This document shows positions 8,822 to 17,001 of a DNA stretch of 64,000 nucleotides, one piece after another. Source of the stretch: Streptomyces niveus (GTDB taxonomy: Bacteria; Actinomycetota; Actinomycetes; Streptomycetales; Streptomycetaceae). Numbering within the stretch: the first letter of the stretch is position 1; each line of letters opens with the position of its first letter. The notes beneath the pieces were generated by a model that worked only from the letters and a program-made list of their open reading frames with translations, was not told the DNA's origin and searched no databases. The stretch lies in NCBI RefSeq assembly GCF_002009175.1, contig NZ_CP018047.1:3658001-3722000 (forward strand), read 5' to 3'. Both the position numbers and the translations under genes were made by a program.

Positions 8822-9976
8822 TCAGCGGCCCCCGAAGAGATAGCTCTTGCGGCGCATCAGGGTGATGAAGACCGGTACGCCGACAAGCGCGGTGATGACG
8901 CCGAGCGGCAGTTCGCGCGGGGCGGCCAGGGTGCGGGCGATCAGGTCGGCCCACACCATGAACACCGCCCCGGCCAGGGGCGCGAGAGCCAGGACCCGTG
9001 CGTGTCCGGCGCCGGCCACCAGACGTACGAGGTGTGGCATGACCAGTCCGACGAAGCTGATCGCACCGCTGACGGCGACCATGACCCCGGTCAGCAGGGA
9101 GGCGAGGACGAGCAGGTACCGACGGTGCCGGTCGGGGCTGATGCCGAGGCTGACCGCGGTCTCGTCGCCGAGCGCGAGGACGTCCAGGGAACGGCTCTGC
9201 CGGTGCAGCACCGCGATGCCGAGCAGGACGGTCGCGGTCACGACCGGCAGGGCGGCCCAGCTCGCCGCGCCGAAGCTGCCCATCGTCCAGTACAGGACGG
9301 TGCTGGTCGCCTCGCCGCTCGGGGCCAGGTAGATGATCACGCTCATCACGGCCTGGAGTCCGAACGAGACGCAGACGCCGGTCAGTACGAGCCGAAGCGG
9401 CGACAGCGCGCCGCCGCGCGAGGAGGCGGCGTACACCAGGAAGGAGGCGAACAGCGCGCCCGCGAACGCCCCGGCCGACACCGCGTGGAGGCCGAGCCCC
9501 GCGAGGCCCCCGGTGACCGTGACACCGACGGCGCCGACGGAGGCTCCGGAGGAGACGCCGAGGACGAACGGGTCGGCGAGCGCGTTGCGGACCATCGCCT
9601 GGACGGCGACACCGACCGCGCTCAGCCCGGCGCCCACCAGAGCCGCGAGCAGCACGCGCGGGGTGCGGATCTCCCAGATGATCTGGTACGTCGTGATGTC
9701 GGCCGCCCCGACACGGCCTCCGGCGAGCGCCGCCCACAGGAAGCGGGCGGTGTCGGCGGGCGGGACGGGCGCCGGGCCCAGGCTGACGGCGAGGAGTACG
9801 GAGCCGGACAGCAGTACGCCGAGGGCCGCGCACATGGCCGCGACGGCTCCCGGACGGTGGAGCCGCCCGGCGACGGGGACGGTGACGGTGACGGGCGGGG
9901 GCTCGGGAGCCGCGGCTTCCGTAGGGGTGGATTCGTTCGTGGGCAGGGGAGTTGGCGTGGTGTGACGGGGTATCAA
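8822..9976 (-). CDS. FecCD-family metallophore permease
   Basis: The 384-residue permease has about ten membrane helices and family motifs such as RTPRVLLAALVGAGLSAVGVAVQAMVRNALADP and FVGLVMPHLVRL. The first 40 residues are Pro/Thr-rich and precede helix 1. It probably forms a homodimer, because only one permease gene is present. The start is TTG at 9976, overlapping the TGA of the PLP-enzyme gene as TTGA, so the importer is translationally coupled to the biosynthetic genes. Confidence 0.9.
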   Translation of the reverse strand: MIPRHTTPTPLPTNESTPTEAAAPEPPPVTVTVPVAGRLHRPGAVAAMCAALGVLLSGSVLLAVSLGPAPVPPADTARFLWAALAGGRVGAADITTYQIIWEIRTPRVLLAALVGAGLSAVGVAVQAMVRNALADPFVLGVSSGASVGAVGVTVTGGLAGLGLHAVSAGAFAGALFASFLVYAASSRGGALSPLRLVLTGVCVSFGLQAVMSVIIYLAPSGEATSTVLYWTMGSFGAASWAALPVVTATVLLGIAVLHRQSRSLDVLALGDETAVSLGISPDRHRRYLLVLASLLTGVMVAVSGAISFVGLVMPHLVRLVAGAGHARVLALAPLAGAVFMVWADLIARTLAAPRELPLGVITALVGVPVFITLMRRKSYLFGGR

Positions 9977-11001
9977 CGGGTCCGCCGTTCACGCGTGGCC
10001 ACGGCCACGGGTGCGGGTGCGCGGTTCCAGTCCATCCGGGACCAGGGGTGGGCGAGGTCGTCGAGCGTGGCCACGGTGCGCGGGGCGAGGGCGTCGGCCG
10101 ACTGCGCCGTGCGATGGCGGGCGAAGACCGAGTCGGTGTAGCGGTGGCCGGTGTCGGCGGCGATGAACAGGAAGGTCCGGCCGGGGTCGCGGTCCCGTTC
10201 CCACCGGGCGGCGAGGTAGGCGGCTCCGGTGGAGAGTCCGGCGAAGACGGCGTGCCTGCGCAGCAGGTCGATACTGCCTGCGAGGGCGGTGCCGAAGCCC
10301 AGCCAGTGCAGGGTGTCGTACAGGGTGTGGTCGACATTGTCGAAGGGGATGGAGCTGCCGATTCCGGCGATGATGATGTCGGGGTCGGGCACGTGCTCGC
10401 TGCCGAAGGTGACGCTGCCGAACGGCTGAACTCCGATGAGGCCGACGCCGGTTGAGTGTTCCCGCAGCCGGCGGGCGAGTGATCCGGTCGAGGCGCCGGA
10501 GCCCACTCCGCCGACCACGGTGAGCGGGCCGGTACCGGTCTCCTCGTGGATACGGTCGGCGACGGCCCGGTAGCCGAGGTAGTGGATGTCGTCGTGGTAC
10601 TGGCGCATCCAGTGGTATTCGGGATGCCGGGCAAGGATCTCGTGGACACGGGCGACCCGGCGCTTCTGGTCGAGTTTCAGGTCGTCGCTGGGGTCCATCT
10701 GCTCGAACTTGGCTCCGAGCACGGCGAGTTGGGTGCGCAGCGTGTGGTCGACGGTCGTGGAGCCGATGATGTGGCAGCGCATGCCGTAGCGATGGCAGGC
10801 CAGGGCGAGGGCGTACGCGTAGATACCGCTGGAGCTGTCCAGCAGGGTGTCGCCGGGCCGTACGGCGCCGGTGTCGAGCAGGTGCCGTACCGCCGCCGTG
10901 GCGGAGACCGCCTTCATGGACTCAAAGCGCAGACAGATGAGCCCTTCGTCCAGGCGTATCAGGTCGGGCCGTCCGATCGCGTCGGCGATGTGCTCGTCCA
11001 T
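9973..11001 (-). CDS. atypical cysteine-synthase-fold PLP enzyme
   Basis: This 342-residue enzyme is a fold-type II PLP protein related to CysK/SbnA, which replace the beta-substituent of activated serine. Visible motifs are the phosphate-binding loop GVGSGASTG (165-173), LSTGAA (256-261) and DTGHRYTD (283-290). The lysine loop is unusual: NPGGSxKDR is shortened to SMKAVSA with candidate Lys30, and the TSGNTG substrate loop is SSSGIYAYA (56-64). The substrate or reaction therefore probably differs from cysteine synthase. With a PduX-like kinase just upstream, an O-phosphorylated hydroxy amino acid is a plausible substrate, giving a 2,3-diamino acid. That is inference. An AGGAG site precedes the ATG. 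Confidence 0.8.
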   Translation of the reverse strand: MDEHIADAIGRPDLIRLDEGLICLRFESMKAVSATAAVRHLLDTGAVRPGDTLLDSSSGIYAYALALACHRYGMRCHIIGSTTVDHTLRTQLAVLGAKFEQMDPSDDLKLDQKRRVARVHEILARHPEYHWMRQYHDDIHYLGYRAVADRIHEETGTGPLTVVGGVGSGASTGSLARRLREHSTGVGLIGVQPFGSVTFGSEHVPDPDIIIAGIGSSIPFDNVDHTLYDTLHWLGFGTALAGSIDLLRRHAVFAGLSTGAAYLAARWERDRDPGRTFLFIAADTGHRYTDSVFARHRTAQSADALAPRTVATLDDLAHPWSRMDWNRAPAPVAVATRERRTR

Positions 11002-12049
11002 GGCGGGACTCCTCGCTGCTCGTGAACGACGTGAGGGGTGTGAGGTGCGTGGGCGGTGTGAGGGGCGTCGGGTGTTCGGCGGACGGACGGGTCGTGAACG
11101 TTCGGGTCACCAGGATGCCTTCGTGGCCGAGGGCGGCCGCGCAGCGGCGGAGGCGGGCCTTCAGGTCCGTGGCCGCGGGGTCGAAGAGCAGCCCGGCCAC
11201 GCTGCCGCTGTGCGCGATCTGAACGCCCACCGCCCCCGTCCGCTCGGCCACACGAGTCAGACGGTCGAACTCCGGTTGGCGAAGGACCTGTTGGGCACGC
11301 CGGGCGCTCTCGGTACTGACGTGCCCGAGCAGCCGGGTGTCCCCCTCGGCCACCGCGCGCCGCAGCAGCGAGCGCAGCCGCTCGTATGCGCGTACCTCGT
11401 CGTCGCCGCAGGCCGGGGCCGGGAGGGAGAGGGTGTCCACGGGCCGCCCCGCTCCCAGTGCGCAGCCGACCACCACCGCGGGCGGCAGCGCTTCGCCGAG
11501 GACTTCGAGGACCCGGCCCTCCCGCTGTGCGAAGAGCAGTGGCCGGCCGTCGAGCATCAGCGGGTCGGACGCCCGCTCGGCCCGTACCGCGATACGGGCG
11601 ACGGTCCGCGACGGCAGCCGCAGTCCGCAGGCGTCGGCGACCGCGCGTACCGCGGCGATGACATCGCTGCTGGAGGACCCCATGCCCAGTCCCAGCGGGA
11701 CGTCGCCGCTGAGCCGCAACTCCAGCCCGCCGAGGGCAACTTGGGGACGGCGGGCGCGGCATTCCCGCAGGGTGAGGGTCGCGGCGCGCAGAGCCTTCGT
11801 CCGGTCGGGCGGGTCGACCGAATGGCGCTGGGTGCCCGGGCGCAGTACGGCATCGGCGCGGGTGCCGAGACCGGTCAGCGGCAGGGTGACGAGAGCGGCG
11901 CACCGTCGCCCACGGGCGTCGAGGAAGACGCCTTGCAGGATCTCGCCGTGGTGGCAACTGGCGTACCCCGTACCGGAGATGGCGGATGCGGCGGACGCGG
12001 CGGACGTCCCGGGCCTGCCCGCCCCGGTGCCGCCCGCTCCGGCCGTCAC
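10922..12049 (-). CDS. GHMP kinase, PduX-like (L-threonine/serine kinase type)
   Basis: This 375-residue GHMP kinase resembles PduX, which phosphorylates L-threonine. Near the start, ISGTGYASCHHGEILQG (24-40) corresponds to the PduX substrate segment. PLGLGMGSSSSD (118-129) is the GHMP ATP-binding motif, and AHSGSVAGLLFDP lies in the C-terminal half. The GTG at 12049 overlaps the DUF364 stop as GTGA. The frame runs 80 bases into the PLP gene, and its last 60 residues are low-complexity (PTPLTPPTHLTPLT, then Arg-rich), so the true end may differ from this open frame. Role inferred: supplying a phosphorylated hydroxy amino acid to the PLP enzyme. Confidence 0.8.
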   Translation of the reverse strand: MTAGAGGTGAGRPGTSAASAASAISGTGYASCHHGEILQGVFLDARGRRCAALVTLPLTGLGTRADAVLRPGTQRHSVDPPDRTKALRAATLTLRECRARRPQVALGGLELRLSGDVPLGLGMGSSSSDVIAAVRAVADACGLRLPSRTVARIAVRAERASDPLMLDGRPLLFAQREGRVLEVLGEALPPAVVVGCALGAGRPVDTLSLPAPACGDDEVRAYERLRSLLRRAVAEGDTRLLGHVSTESARRAQQVLRQPEFDRLTRVAERTGAVGVQIAHSGSVAGLLFDPAATDLKARLRRCAAALGHEGILVTRTFTTRPSAEHPTPLTPPTHLTPLTSFTSSEESRHGRAHRRRDRTARPDTPGRRAHLSAL

Positions 12050-12915
12050 GCCCCGCCCCCGGGAAGCGCGCGGTAGCGGTACAGCGTGGTCGGCTCCGCG
12101 CTGAACTGCGAGAAGGGGAACGGCTCGGCGGACAGGGCGGTCACGCCCGATCCCAGAAAGGCCCGCGCCACCGCGCTGCCCGTCTGGGCGTAGACGATCA
12201 ACGGCACCGCGCGTTCGCGGCAACGAGCGAGGACGGTGTCGAAGGAGCCGTTGCTCAGGGTCATTCCGGTGGCGATGACGGCGTCGGACTCCCCCAGCAC
12301 CGTCTCCGCGCTGTCGCTCACGGGGTCTCCCCACTGGGTCGTACGGAGGTTGAAGTCGCAGAGCAGCGGGCTGCCGCCGCGCTCGCGGATCGCGGCGACC
12401 AGCGGATTGACCACACCGATGAGCCCGACCTTCGCACCGGGTGCGATGTCCAGCAGACCGGCCACGGCCGTGTCGCGGGCCTTCGCCCGGGTCTCGGGCG
12501 TGCCGGCGGGCAGGGTCACCCGCTCGGCGCGCGCCGTCCGGGAGTGCGGCTCGGCCTCGGTGAGGTAGGCGTCGAGGGCGGCGATCCTGATCGGCCGGGG
12601 AGCTTCCCGCAGCAGTACGTCCAGGGGCATCCCGGACGCTTCCCTGCAGACGGCGGGGTCGACCTCACCGGCCTCGAAGGCGCAGGCGCCGAACGATCCG
12701 CCGAGCCTGATGAGTACGTACTGGTTGAGGTAGGTGGTGTCGCCGCCGGCGAGGCGTGTGCCGTGGTGGATCCAGAACGCGCTGGTGGCCGTGAGGCCGG
12801 CCGGGTCCGGGCCGTGTGCTCCCGCCAGGACGCCGGACATCAGGCCGTCGACGGTGCGGGGGCGGGCGGGATTGGCGGGACCGGCGGGGGACGCGGGGGA
12901 AGTGGGCGCGGTCAT
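12046..12915 (-). CDS. DUF364 Rossmann-like protein (putative heavy-metal chelation family)
   Basis: The 289-residue protein resembles the Pfam pair DUF4213/DUF364, annotated from structures as putative heavy-metal chelation. An N-terminal half (about 30-110), with TYLNQYVLIRLGGSFGACAFE, precedes a Rossmann half containing GAKVGLIGVVNPLV and ESDAVIATGMTLSNGSFDTVL. Members are often found beside FecCD transporters. The reaction is unknown, and it could act on the metallophore or as an intracellular metal or ligand handler. The ATG overlaps the methyltransferase stop as ATGA, and its own stop overlaps the kinase start as GTGA. Confidence 0.75.
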   Translation of the reverse strand: MTAPTSPASPAGPANPARPRTVDGLMSGVLAGAHGPDPAGLTATSAFWIHHGTRLAGGDTTYLNQYVLIRLGGSFGACAFEAGEVDPAVCREASGMPLDVLLREAPRPIRIAALDAYLTEAEPHSRTARAERVTLPAGTPETRAKARDTAVAGLLDIAPGAKVGLIGVVNPLVAAIRERGGSPLLCDFNLRTTQWGDPVSDSAETVLGESDAVIATGMTLSNGSFDTVLARCRERAVPLIVYAQTGSAVARAFLGSGVTALSAEPFPFSQFSAEPTTLYRYRALPGGGA

Positions 12916-13649
12916 GACCGGGCTCCCCGGGTCAGCCGGAACAGGAAGGTCAGGACGCCGTCCTGCCAGTCGTGCAGATGGTCGATCTCCGCGGTGAACC
13001 CCTGCTCCAGGGCGTCGCGCACGATCGTGCGCAGGTCGGCGGTGTTGGAGACGACGAGGAAGACCTCACCGCCGTCGGCGAGCAGATCCCGGTCGCGGAT
13101 CCGGTGGAAGAACCGCGCCACGAGGGGCGCCCCCGCACAGACGTTGCGCACGACGGCCGGGTCGTCGCTGACCCGTTGGCTGACCGCGGGAGGGTTGAAC
13201 GTGATGACGTCCAGCCGCACTTCCGGCGCCAGACCGTCGAACATGTCGCCCACGACGGGGACGAAGTCGGTGCCCTCGCGGTCGCCGACGAGCCGCCGGT
13301 AGTGGCGGGCGGCGGTCTCCACACTCTCGGCGTGGATGTCCATCGCGTAGATCTCGCGGGCCCCGCGGACACCGGCGGCGACGGCCTCGACCCCCAACCC
13401 GGCGCCCATGGCACCGTATCGGCGCCCGCGTACCTCGATCCGGCCGTCGAGCAGCCGCTCGTGGATCATCCGGCTGGTCGCGCCCGGCAGGAAGACGCCC
13501 GGCGGTGCCTCGAACTCCCAGCCCTCCCAGGTGTAGGCGCGGGTGGTGTGCGGATCGGCCTTCGGCTGGTTGAGCGCGATGATCCGCGCCGCGGGGAGGG
13601 GCGGTGGGAGCTGTTCCAGCAGAGCGGGTCCGGTCGCTGTCGGGTCCAT
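12912..13649 (-). CDS. SAM-dependent class I methyltransferase (NPP motif)
   Basis: This 245-residue methyltransferase is the first gene of the minus-strand locus. It has the glycine-rich SAM loop GAMGAGLG (79-86), Asp104 for the ribose in YAMDIHAESV, and NPPA at 152-155. The last resembles the (N/D)PPY motif of enzymes that methylate an amide or amine nitrogen, such as PrmC/HemK. N-methylation of a metallophore precursor is plausible but unproven. The ATG has GGAGG 8 bases upstream. The Zur-type box lies 85-99 bases upstream of the start. Confidence 0.8.
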   Translation of the reverse strand: MDPTATGPALLEQLPPPLPAARIIALNQPKADPHTTRAYTWEGWEFEAPPGVFLPGATSRMIHERLLDGRIEVRGRRYGAMGAGLGVEAVAAGVRGAREIYAMDIHAESVETAARHYRRLVGDREGTDFVPVVGDMFDGLAPEVRLDVITFNPPAVSQRVSDDPAVVRNVCAGAPLVARFFHRIRDRDLLADGGEVFLVVSNTADLRTIVRDALEQGFTAEIDHLHDWQDGVLTFLFRLTRGARS

Positions 13650-13733
13650 CAGGTCCTCCGGTGCGAGAGGGGAGAGAGGGGACAGAAATGGCCGTGCCCC
13701 TGGCAGGGAGGAGCGAGCCAGACCGAACTATAA

Positions 13734-13748
13734 CGATAATCATTTTCA
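13734..13748. promoter_or_regulatory. Zur-type operator in the divergent promoter
   Basis: An AT-rich 15-mer, CGATAATCATTTTCA, is embedded in otherwise very GC-rich DNA. Its complement, TGAAAATGATTATCG, matches the Streptomyces Zur box (TGAAAATGATTTTCA) at 13 of 15 positions. It sits between the divergent methyltransferase and MFS genes, so it could control both directions. It does not resemble the DmdR/IdeR iron box. Zinc-responsive repression is inferred. Confidence 0.75.
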
Positions 13749-13890
13749 TCTTGCTACCCTTGAGCAGCCGCGGGCGGCCACGCCGTTCCGTACTCCGCCG
13801 CTGTCCCACACGTCACGACGCCCCGCCCCACGGGCACTTGACGGTGGCGGAGCCGTATCAGCAGGCCCCCGATGTCAGGAGCGTCACACC

Positions 13891-15174
13891 GTGCCGACCG
13901 CACCCCGCACCACGGAAATCGCCAAGTCCGCCCCGCCGCCCGCGCGTTCGGTACTGCGGGACACCGCTTTCCTGCGGCTGTGGACGGGCGCCACCGCGTC
14001 GGGGCTCGCCACCTGGGCCCTGCCGTTCGTACTCGGCCTCGCCGTGCTCGACCGGACGCTGTCCCCCGCCGCGCTCGGCCTGCTCCTGGCCGCCCGCACC
14101 GTCGGATTCCTCGCCGCGGTCCCCGTGGGCGGGGTGCTGGCGGACCGGCACTCACGGCGCGGAGTCGTCCTGTGGTCGGGACTCGCGGCCGCGGCCTCCG
14201 CCCCGCTGCTCGCCGCCGGACTGGGGCGTTCGCTTCCCCTGATGGCGCTCGCAGCCGCGCTCGCCGGAGCTGGGCAGGGCGCCTGCCGGCCCGCGTTCCA
14301 GGCGCTCACGGCGGAAGTCGTCGACGCCGGGCGCAGGCAGCAGGCCAACGCGGCCATGACGCTCTCCGTCCGCGTCAGCACCCTCGCGGGCCCCGCCCTC
14401 ACCGCCCTGCTCGCGGTCGCCCTCGGCACCGGGACCCTGCTCCTGGGCATCGGGGCGCTCTGGCTCGTCGCCGCGCTCACCCCCGGGCGCGGCACCCGCG
14501 CACCCGACGGCGCGCGCTCACCCGAAGGCCCCTCACCCCAACGCCCCTCGTTCCTGGCGGAGTTCGCGGACGGGATACGTGAGGCGCGCAGGCACCCCTG
14601 GTTCATCGCCACACTCGCCGCGCTGACCGCCGTCATCGCCACCGGCTACTCCGCGACCGGTGTCGCACTGCCCCTGATCAGCCGGGACCGGTACGACACC
14701 GGCGTTGTCCTCGCGGCGGCCACCACCGCGTACACCGCCGGAGCCCTCGCCGCCGCGCTCCTCATCGCCCGCTGGCGCCCGCCCTCCCAGGGCTGGGCGG
14801 CCCTCGCCGGGCTGGCCGCCTACGGCTTCGCACCGCTCAGCCTGCTCCTCCCGGTGCACCCCGCGGTCGTCGTCGCCGCGTACGCCGTCGCCGGAGTCGG
14901 CATCGAACTCTTCAACGTCCCCTGGTTCACGGCCACTCAGCGCGAGGTGGCACCCGACAAACTCGCCCGTGTCTCGTCACTCGACTTCATGCTGTCGTAC
15001 GGTCTCGCGCCCGTCGGCCTCGCGCTCATCGCCCCGGCGATCGACGCATTCGGCCCCCGCGCCGTACTCGCCGTCTGCGCGCTGATCTGCTTCGCGGCCC
15101 CGGCCGCCGCCGCCCTCGTGCCCAGCGCACGCCACTTCTCCTCCCGCCCGGCCAGGAAAGCGGGGGCGCCCTGA
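13891..15174 (+). CDS. MFS transporter, probable metallophore exporter
   Basis: The 427-residue protein has the hydrophobic pattern of a 12-helix major facilitator. It has the loop 2-3 motif GGVLADRHSRRGV and helices such as LPFVLGLAVLDRTLSPAALGLLLAARTVGFLAAVPVGG. The MFS_1/EntS-like class includes exporters of enterobactin and other metallophores. Because it is divergent from the biosynthetic and uptake genes across the Zur-type box, export of the locus product is the likely role. The GTG at 13891 has AGGA about 10 bases upstream. The frame is open to 13543, but that extension overlaps the methyltransferase and the operator. Confidence 0.85.
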   Translation: MPTAPRTTEIAKSAPPPARSVLRDTAFLRLWTGATASGLATWALPFVLGLAVLDRTLSPAALGLLLAARTVGFLAAVPVGGVLADRHSRRGVVLWSGLAAAASAPLLAAGLGRSLPLMALAAALAGAGQGACRPAFQALTAEVVDAGRRQQANAAMTLSVRVSTLAGPALTALLAVALGTGTLLLGIGALWLVAALTPGRGTRAPDGARSPEGPSPQRPSFLAEFADGIREARRHPWFIATLAALTAVIATGYSATGVALPLISRDRYDTGVVLAAATTAYTAGALAAALLIARWRPPSQGWAALAGLAAYGFAPLSLLLPVHPAVVVAAYAVAGVGIELFNVPWFTATQREVAPDKLARVSSLDFMLSYGLAPVGLALIAPAIDAFGPRAVLAVCALICFAAPAAAALVPSARHFSSRPARKAGAP

Positions 15175-15189
15175 GCCGTCGTACCTGGA

Positions 15190-16032
15190 CTACGGCTCCG
15201 GTGTCGCTCCCCGGCGGCGAGTGGCGTCGAGGCTGCCGAGCAGGGCGAGCGCCTGAGCGCCGGGGCTGCCCGGTTCCGCGTGGTAGATCACGGCCTGCTG
15301 GCCGGGTGCTCCCCGTACGTCGAACGACTCGTACGTCAGTGACAGCGGTCCGACGTCCGGGTGGACGAGTTCCTTGGCGTCATGGGTCTTTCCGCGGACG
15401 GTGTGCGAGGACCAGAGCGCGGCGAACTCCTCGCTCGCCCCGGTGAGGGCGCCCACCAGCTCGTACAGGCGCGGGTAGTGCGGTTCGAGGCCGGTGGCCT
15501 GGCGCAGGCTCGCGACGACCGTCTCGGCCACCCGGTGCCACTGCGGGTAGAAGCCGCGCCCCGCCGGGTCCAGGAAGGTCATACGGGCGAGGTTGTCCGC
15601 CGCCGCGAACGGGGAAAAGAGCGCGCCGGCAAGGCTGTTGGCCGCCAGGAGGTCCAGCGCCGGGTTGAGGACGAACGCCGGGGTGTTCGTGTACCCGTCC
15701 AGCAACTGGATCAGCGACGGGGCGACCGTCTCCCTCGGCTGTGTCCGGTTACCGGCGGGCACGGTGCCCGCCAGCCGGTACAGATGCTCGTACGCCTCGT
15801 GATCCATGCGCAGGGCGCCGCTGATCGCGTCGAGGATCTGCGGCGAGGGGCTGTTCTCGCGGCCCTGTTCCAGGCGGGCGTAGTAGTCGGTGTTCATGCC
15901 CGCGAGGACGGCGACCTCCTCGCGCCGCAGCCCCGCCACCCGGCGCCGGCCGTAGGAGGCGAGTCCCACGTCGCCGGGGCGCAGCCGGGCGCGGTGGGCG
16001 CGGAGGAAGTCGCCGAGTTCGTTGCTGGTCAC
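15190..16032 (-). CDS. XRE-family transcriptional regulator with MmyB-like ligand domain
   Basis: This 280-residue regulator has an N-terminal helix-turn-helix (about 8-65, with RREEVAVLAGMNTDYYARLEQGRE). A C-terminal MmyB-like ligand-binding domain begins with LIQLLDGYTNTPAFVLNPALDLLAANSLA. MmyB proteins bind fatty-acid-like ligands. It is divergent from the SDR gene (start 16181), the usual arrangement for a regulator and its target in streptomycetes, and 15 bases from the convergent MFS gene. No clear operator dyad was identified between them. Confidence 0.9.
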   Translation of the reverse strand: MTSNELGDFLRAHRARLRPGDVGLASYGRRRVAGLRREEVAVLAGMNTDYYARLEQGRENSPSPQILDAISGALRMDHEAYEHLYRLAGTVPAGNRTQPRETVAPSLIQLLDGYTNTPAFVLNPALDLLAANSLAGALFSPFAAADNLARMTFLDPAGRGFYPQWHRVAETVVASLRQATGLEPHYPRLYELVGALTGASEEFAALWSSHTVRGKTHDAKELVHPDVGPLSLTYESFDVRGAPGQQAVIYHAEPGSPGAQALALLGSLDATRRRGATPEP

Positions 16033-16180
16033 CGTTCGAGGCTAGATCGCGCCGGTACGGCGTACCAGGGTGCGCCGTACCCGGTCACAGGCTGTCCTGG
16101 CCGGTCGTCGCGCCGCCGCCCAGACTCCGGGGAGTGGGCCGAACGCCACACACATCCCCTCACCCACCAGGAGAACAGTC

Positions 16181-16918
16181 ATGACGCGGACCGACATCAA
16201 GACCGTGGCCGTCACCGGTGCGAGCAGCGGCATCGGGGAGGCGACCGCACGCCGGCTGGCGGCGGACGGGCACCGGGTTCTGCTCGGCGCGCGCCGCACC
16301 GGCCGGCTGGAGCGGCTGGTCGAGGAGATCGGCGCGGCGGGCGGCACCGCCACGTTCCGGGAGCTGGACGTCACCGACGCGGCGAGCATGCGCGCGTTCG
16401 TCGATACGGCGCTGAGCGGGTACGGGCGGCTCGACGCCCTCGTCAACAACGCGGGCGTGATGCCGCTGTCACCGCTGGAGGCGCTCAGGACCGACGAGTG
16501 GGACCGCATGATCGATGTGAATGTGCGGGGAGTCCTGCACGGCATCGCCGCCGCCCTGCCCGCGATGCGCGCCCAGGGCGGCGGCCACTTCGTGAACATC
16601 GCCTCGGTCGGCGCCTACGAGGTCTCGCCCACCGCCGCCGTCTACTGCGCCACCAAGTTCGCCGTACGGGCGATCTCCGAGGGGCTGCGCCAGGAGTCCG
16701 CCGGGGACATCCGGGTCACGCTCGTCTCCCCCGGTGTGACCGAGTCCGAACTCGCCGAGAGCATCTCCGACCCGGAGGCCAGGCTGGCGATGAAGACCTA
16801 CCGCGCCGTGGCGCTGCCCGCGTCGGCCATCGCGGACGCCATCGCCTACGCCGTGTCCCAGCCCGCCGATGTCGATGTCAACGAGATCGTCGTCCGGCCG
16901 GCCGCGAGCGCGCAGTGA
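16181..16918 (+). CDS. short-chain dehydrogenase/reductase
   Basis: This 245-residue classical SDR has TGASSGIG near residues 10-17 (dinucleotide binding), NNAG near 86-89, and catalytic Ser with YCATK (YxxxK) near 150. It should oxidise or reduce an unidentified alcohol or ketone with NAD(P). The ATG at 16181 has AGGAGA 8 bases upstream. The longer frame to 16070 is not protein-like. It is divergent from an XRE/MmyB regulator that probably controls it, and followed by four TGAGG repeats and a terminator. Confidence 0.9.
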   Translation: MTRTDIKTVAVTGASSGIGEATARRLAADGHRVLLGARRTGRLERLVEEIGAAGGTATFRELDVTDAASMRAFVDTALSGYGRLDALVNNAGVMPLSPLEALRTDEWDRMIDVNVRGVLHGIAAALPAMRAQGGGHFVNIASVGAYEVSPTAAVYCATKFAVRAISEGLRQESAGDIRVTLVSPGVTESELAESISDPEARLAMKTYRAVALPASAIADAIAYAVSQPADVDVNEIVVRPAASAQ

Positions 16919-16955
16919 GGTGAGGTGAGGTGAGGTGAACGGTCTCGGTCGATCC

Positions 16956-16987
16956 GCCGCCGGGGCCCGGTGGCCGGCCCCGGCGGC
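16956..16987. terminator. bidirectional terminator
   Basis: A perfect 12-base stem (16956-16967 with 16976-16987, arm GCCGCCGGGGCC) and 8-base loop lie between the convergent SDR and TerD genes. It has no U tract, as is common in this genus. Confidence 0.7.
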
Positions 16988-17001
16988 ACCCCGCCCGCCC
17001 G

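Noticed and set aside
13543..13890. N-terminal extension of the MFS protein
   Set aside because: It would overlap the methyltransferase start and the Zur-type box and has no membrane-protein character.
13700..13890. An IdeR/DmdR iron box in the metallophore promoter
   Set aside because: No TTAGGTTAGGCTAACCTAA-like sequence is present; the only AT-rich dyad fits Zur.
16916..16935. Four tandem TGAGG units after the SDR stop
   Set aside because: Simple short tandem repeat; no sign that it is functional beyond possible slippage.
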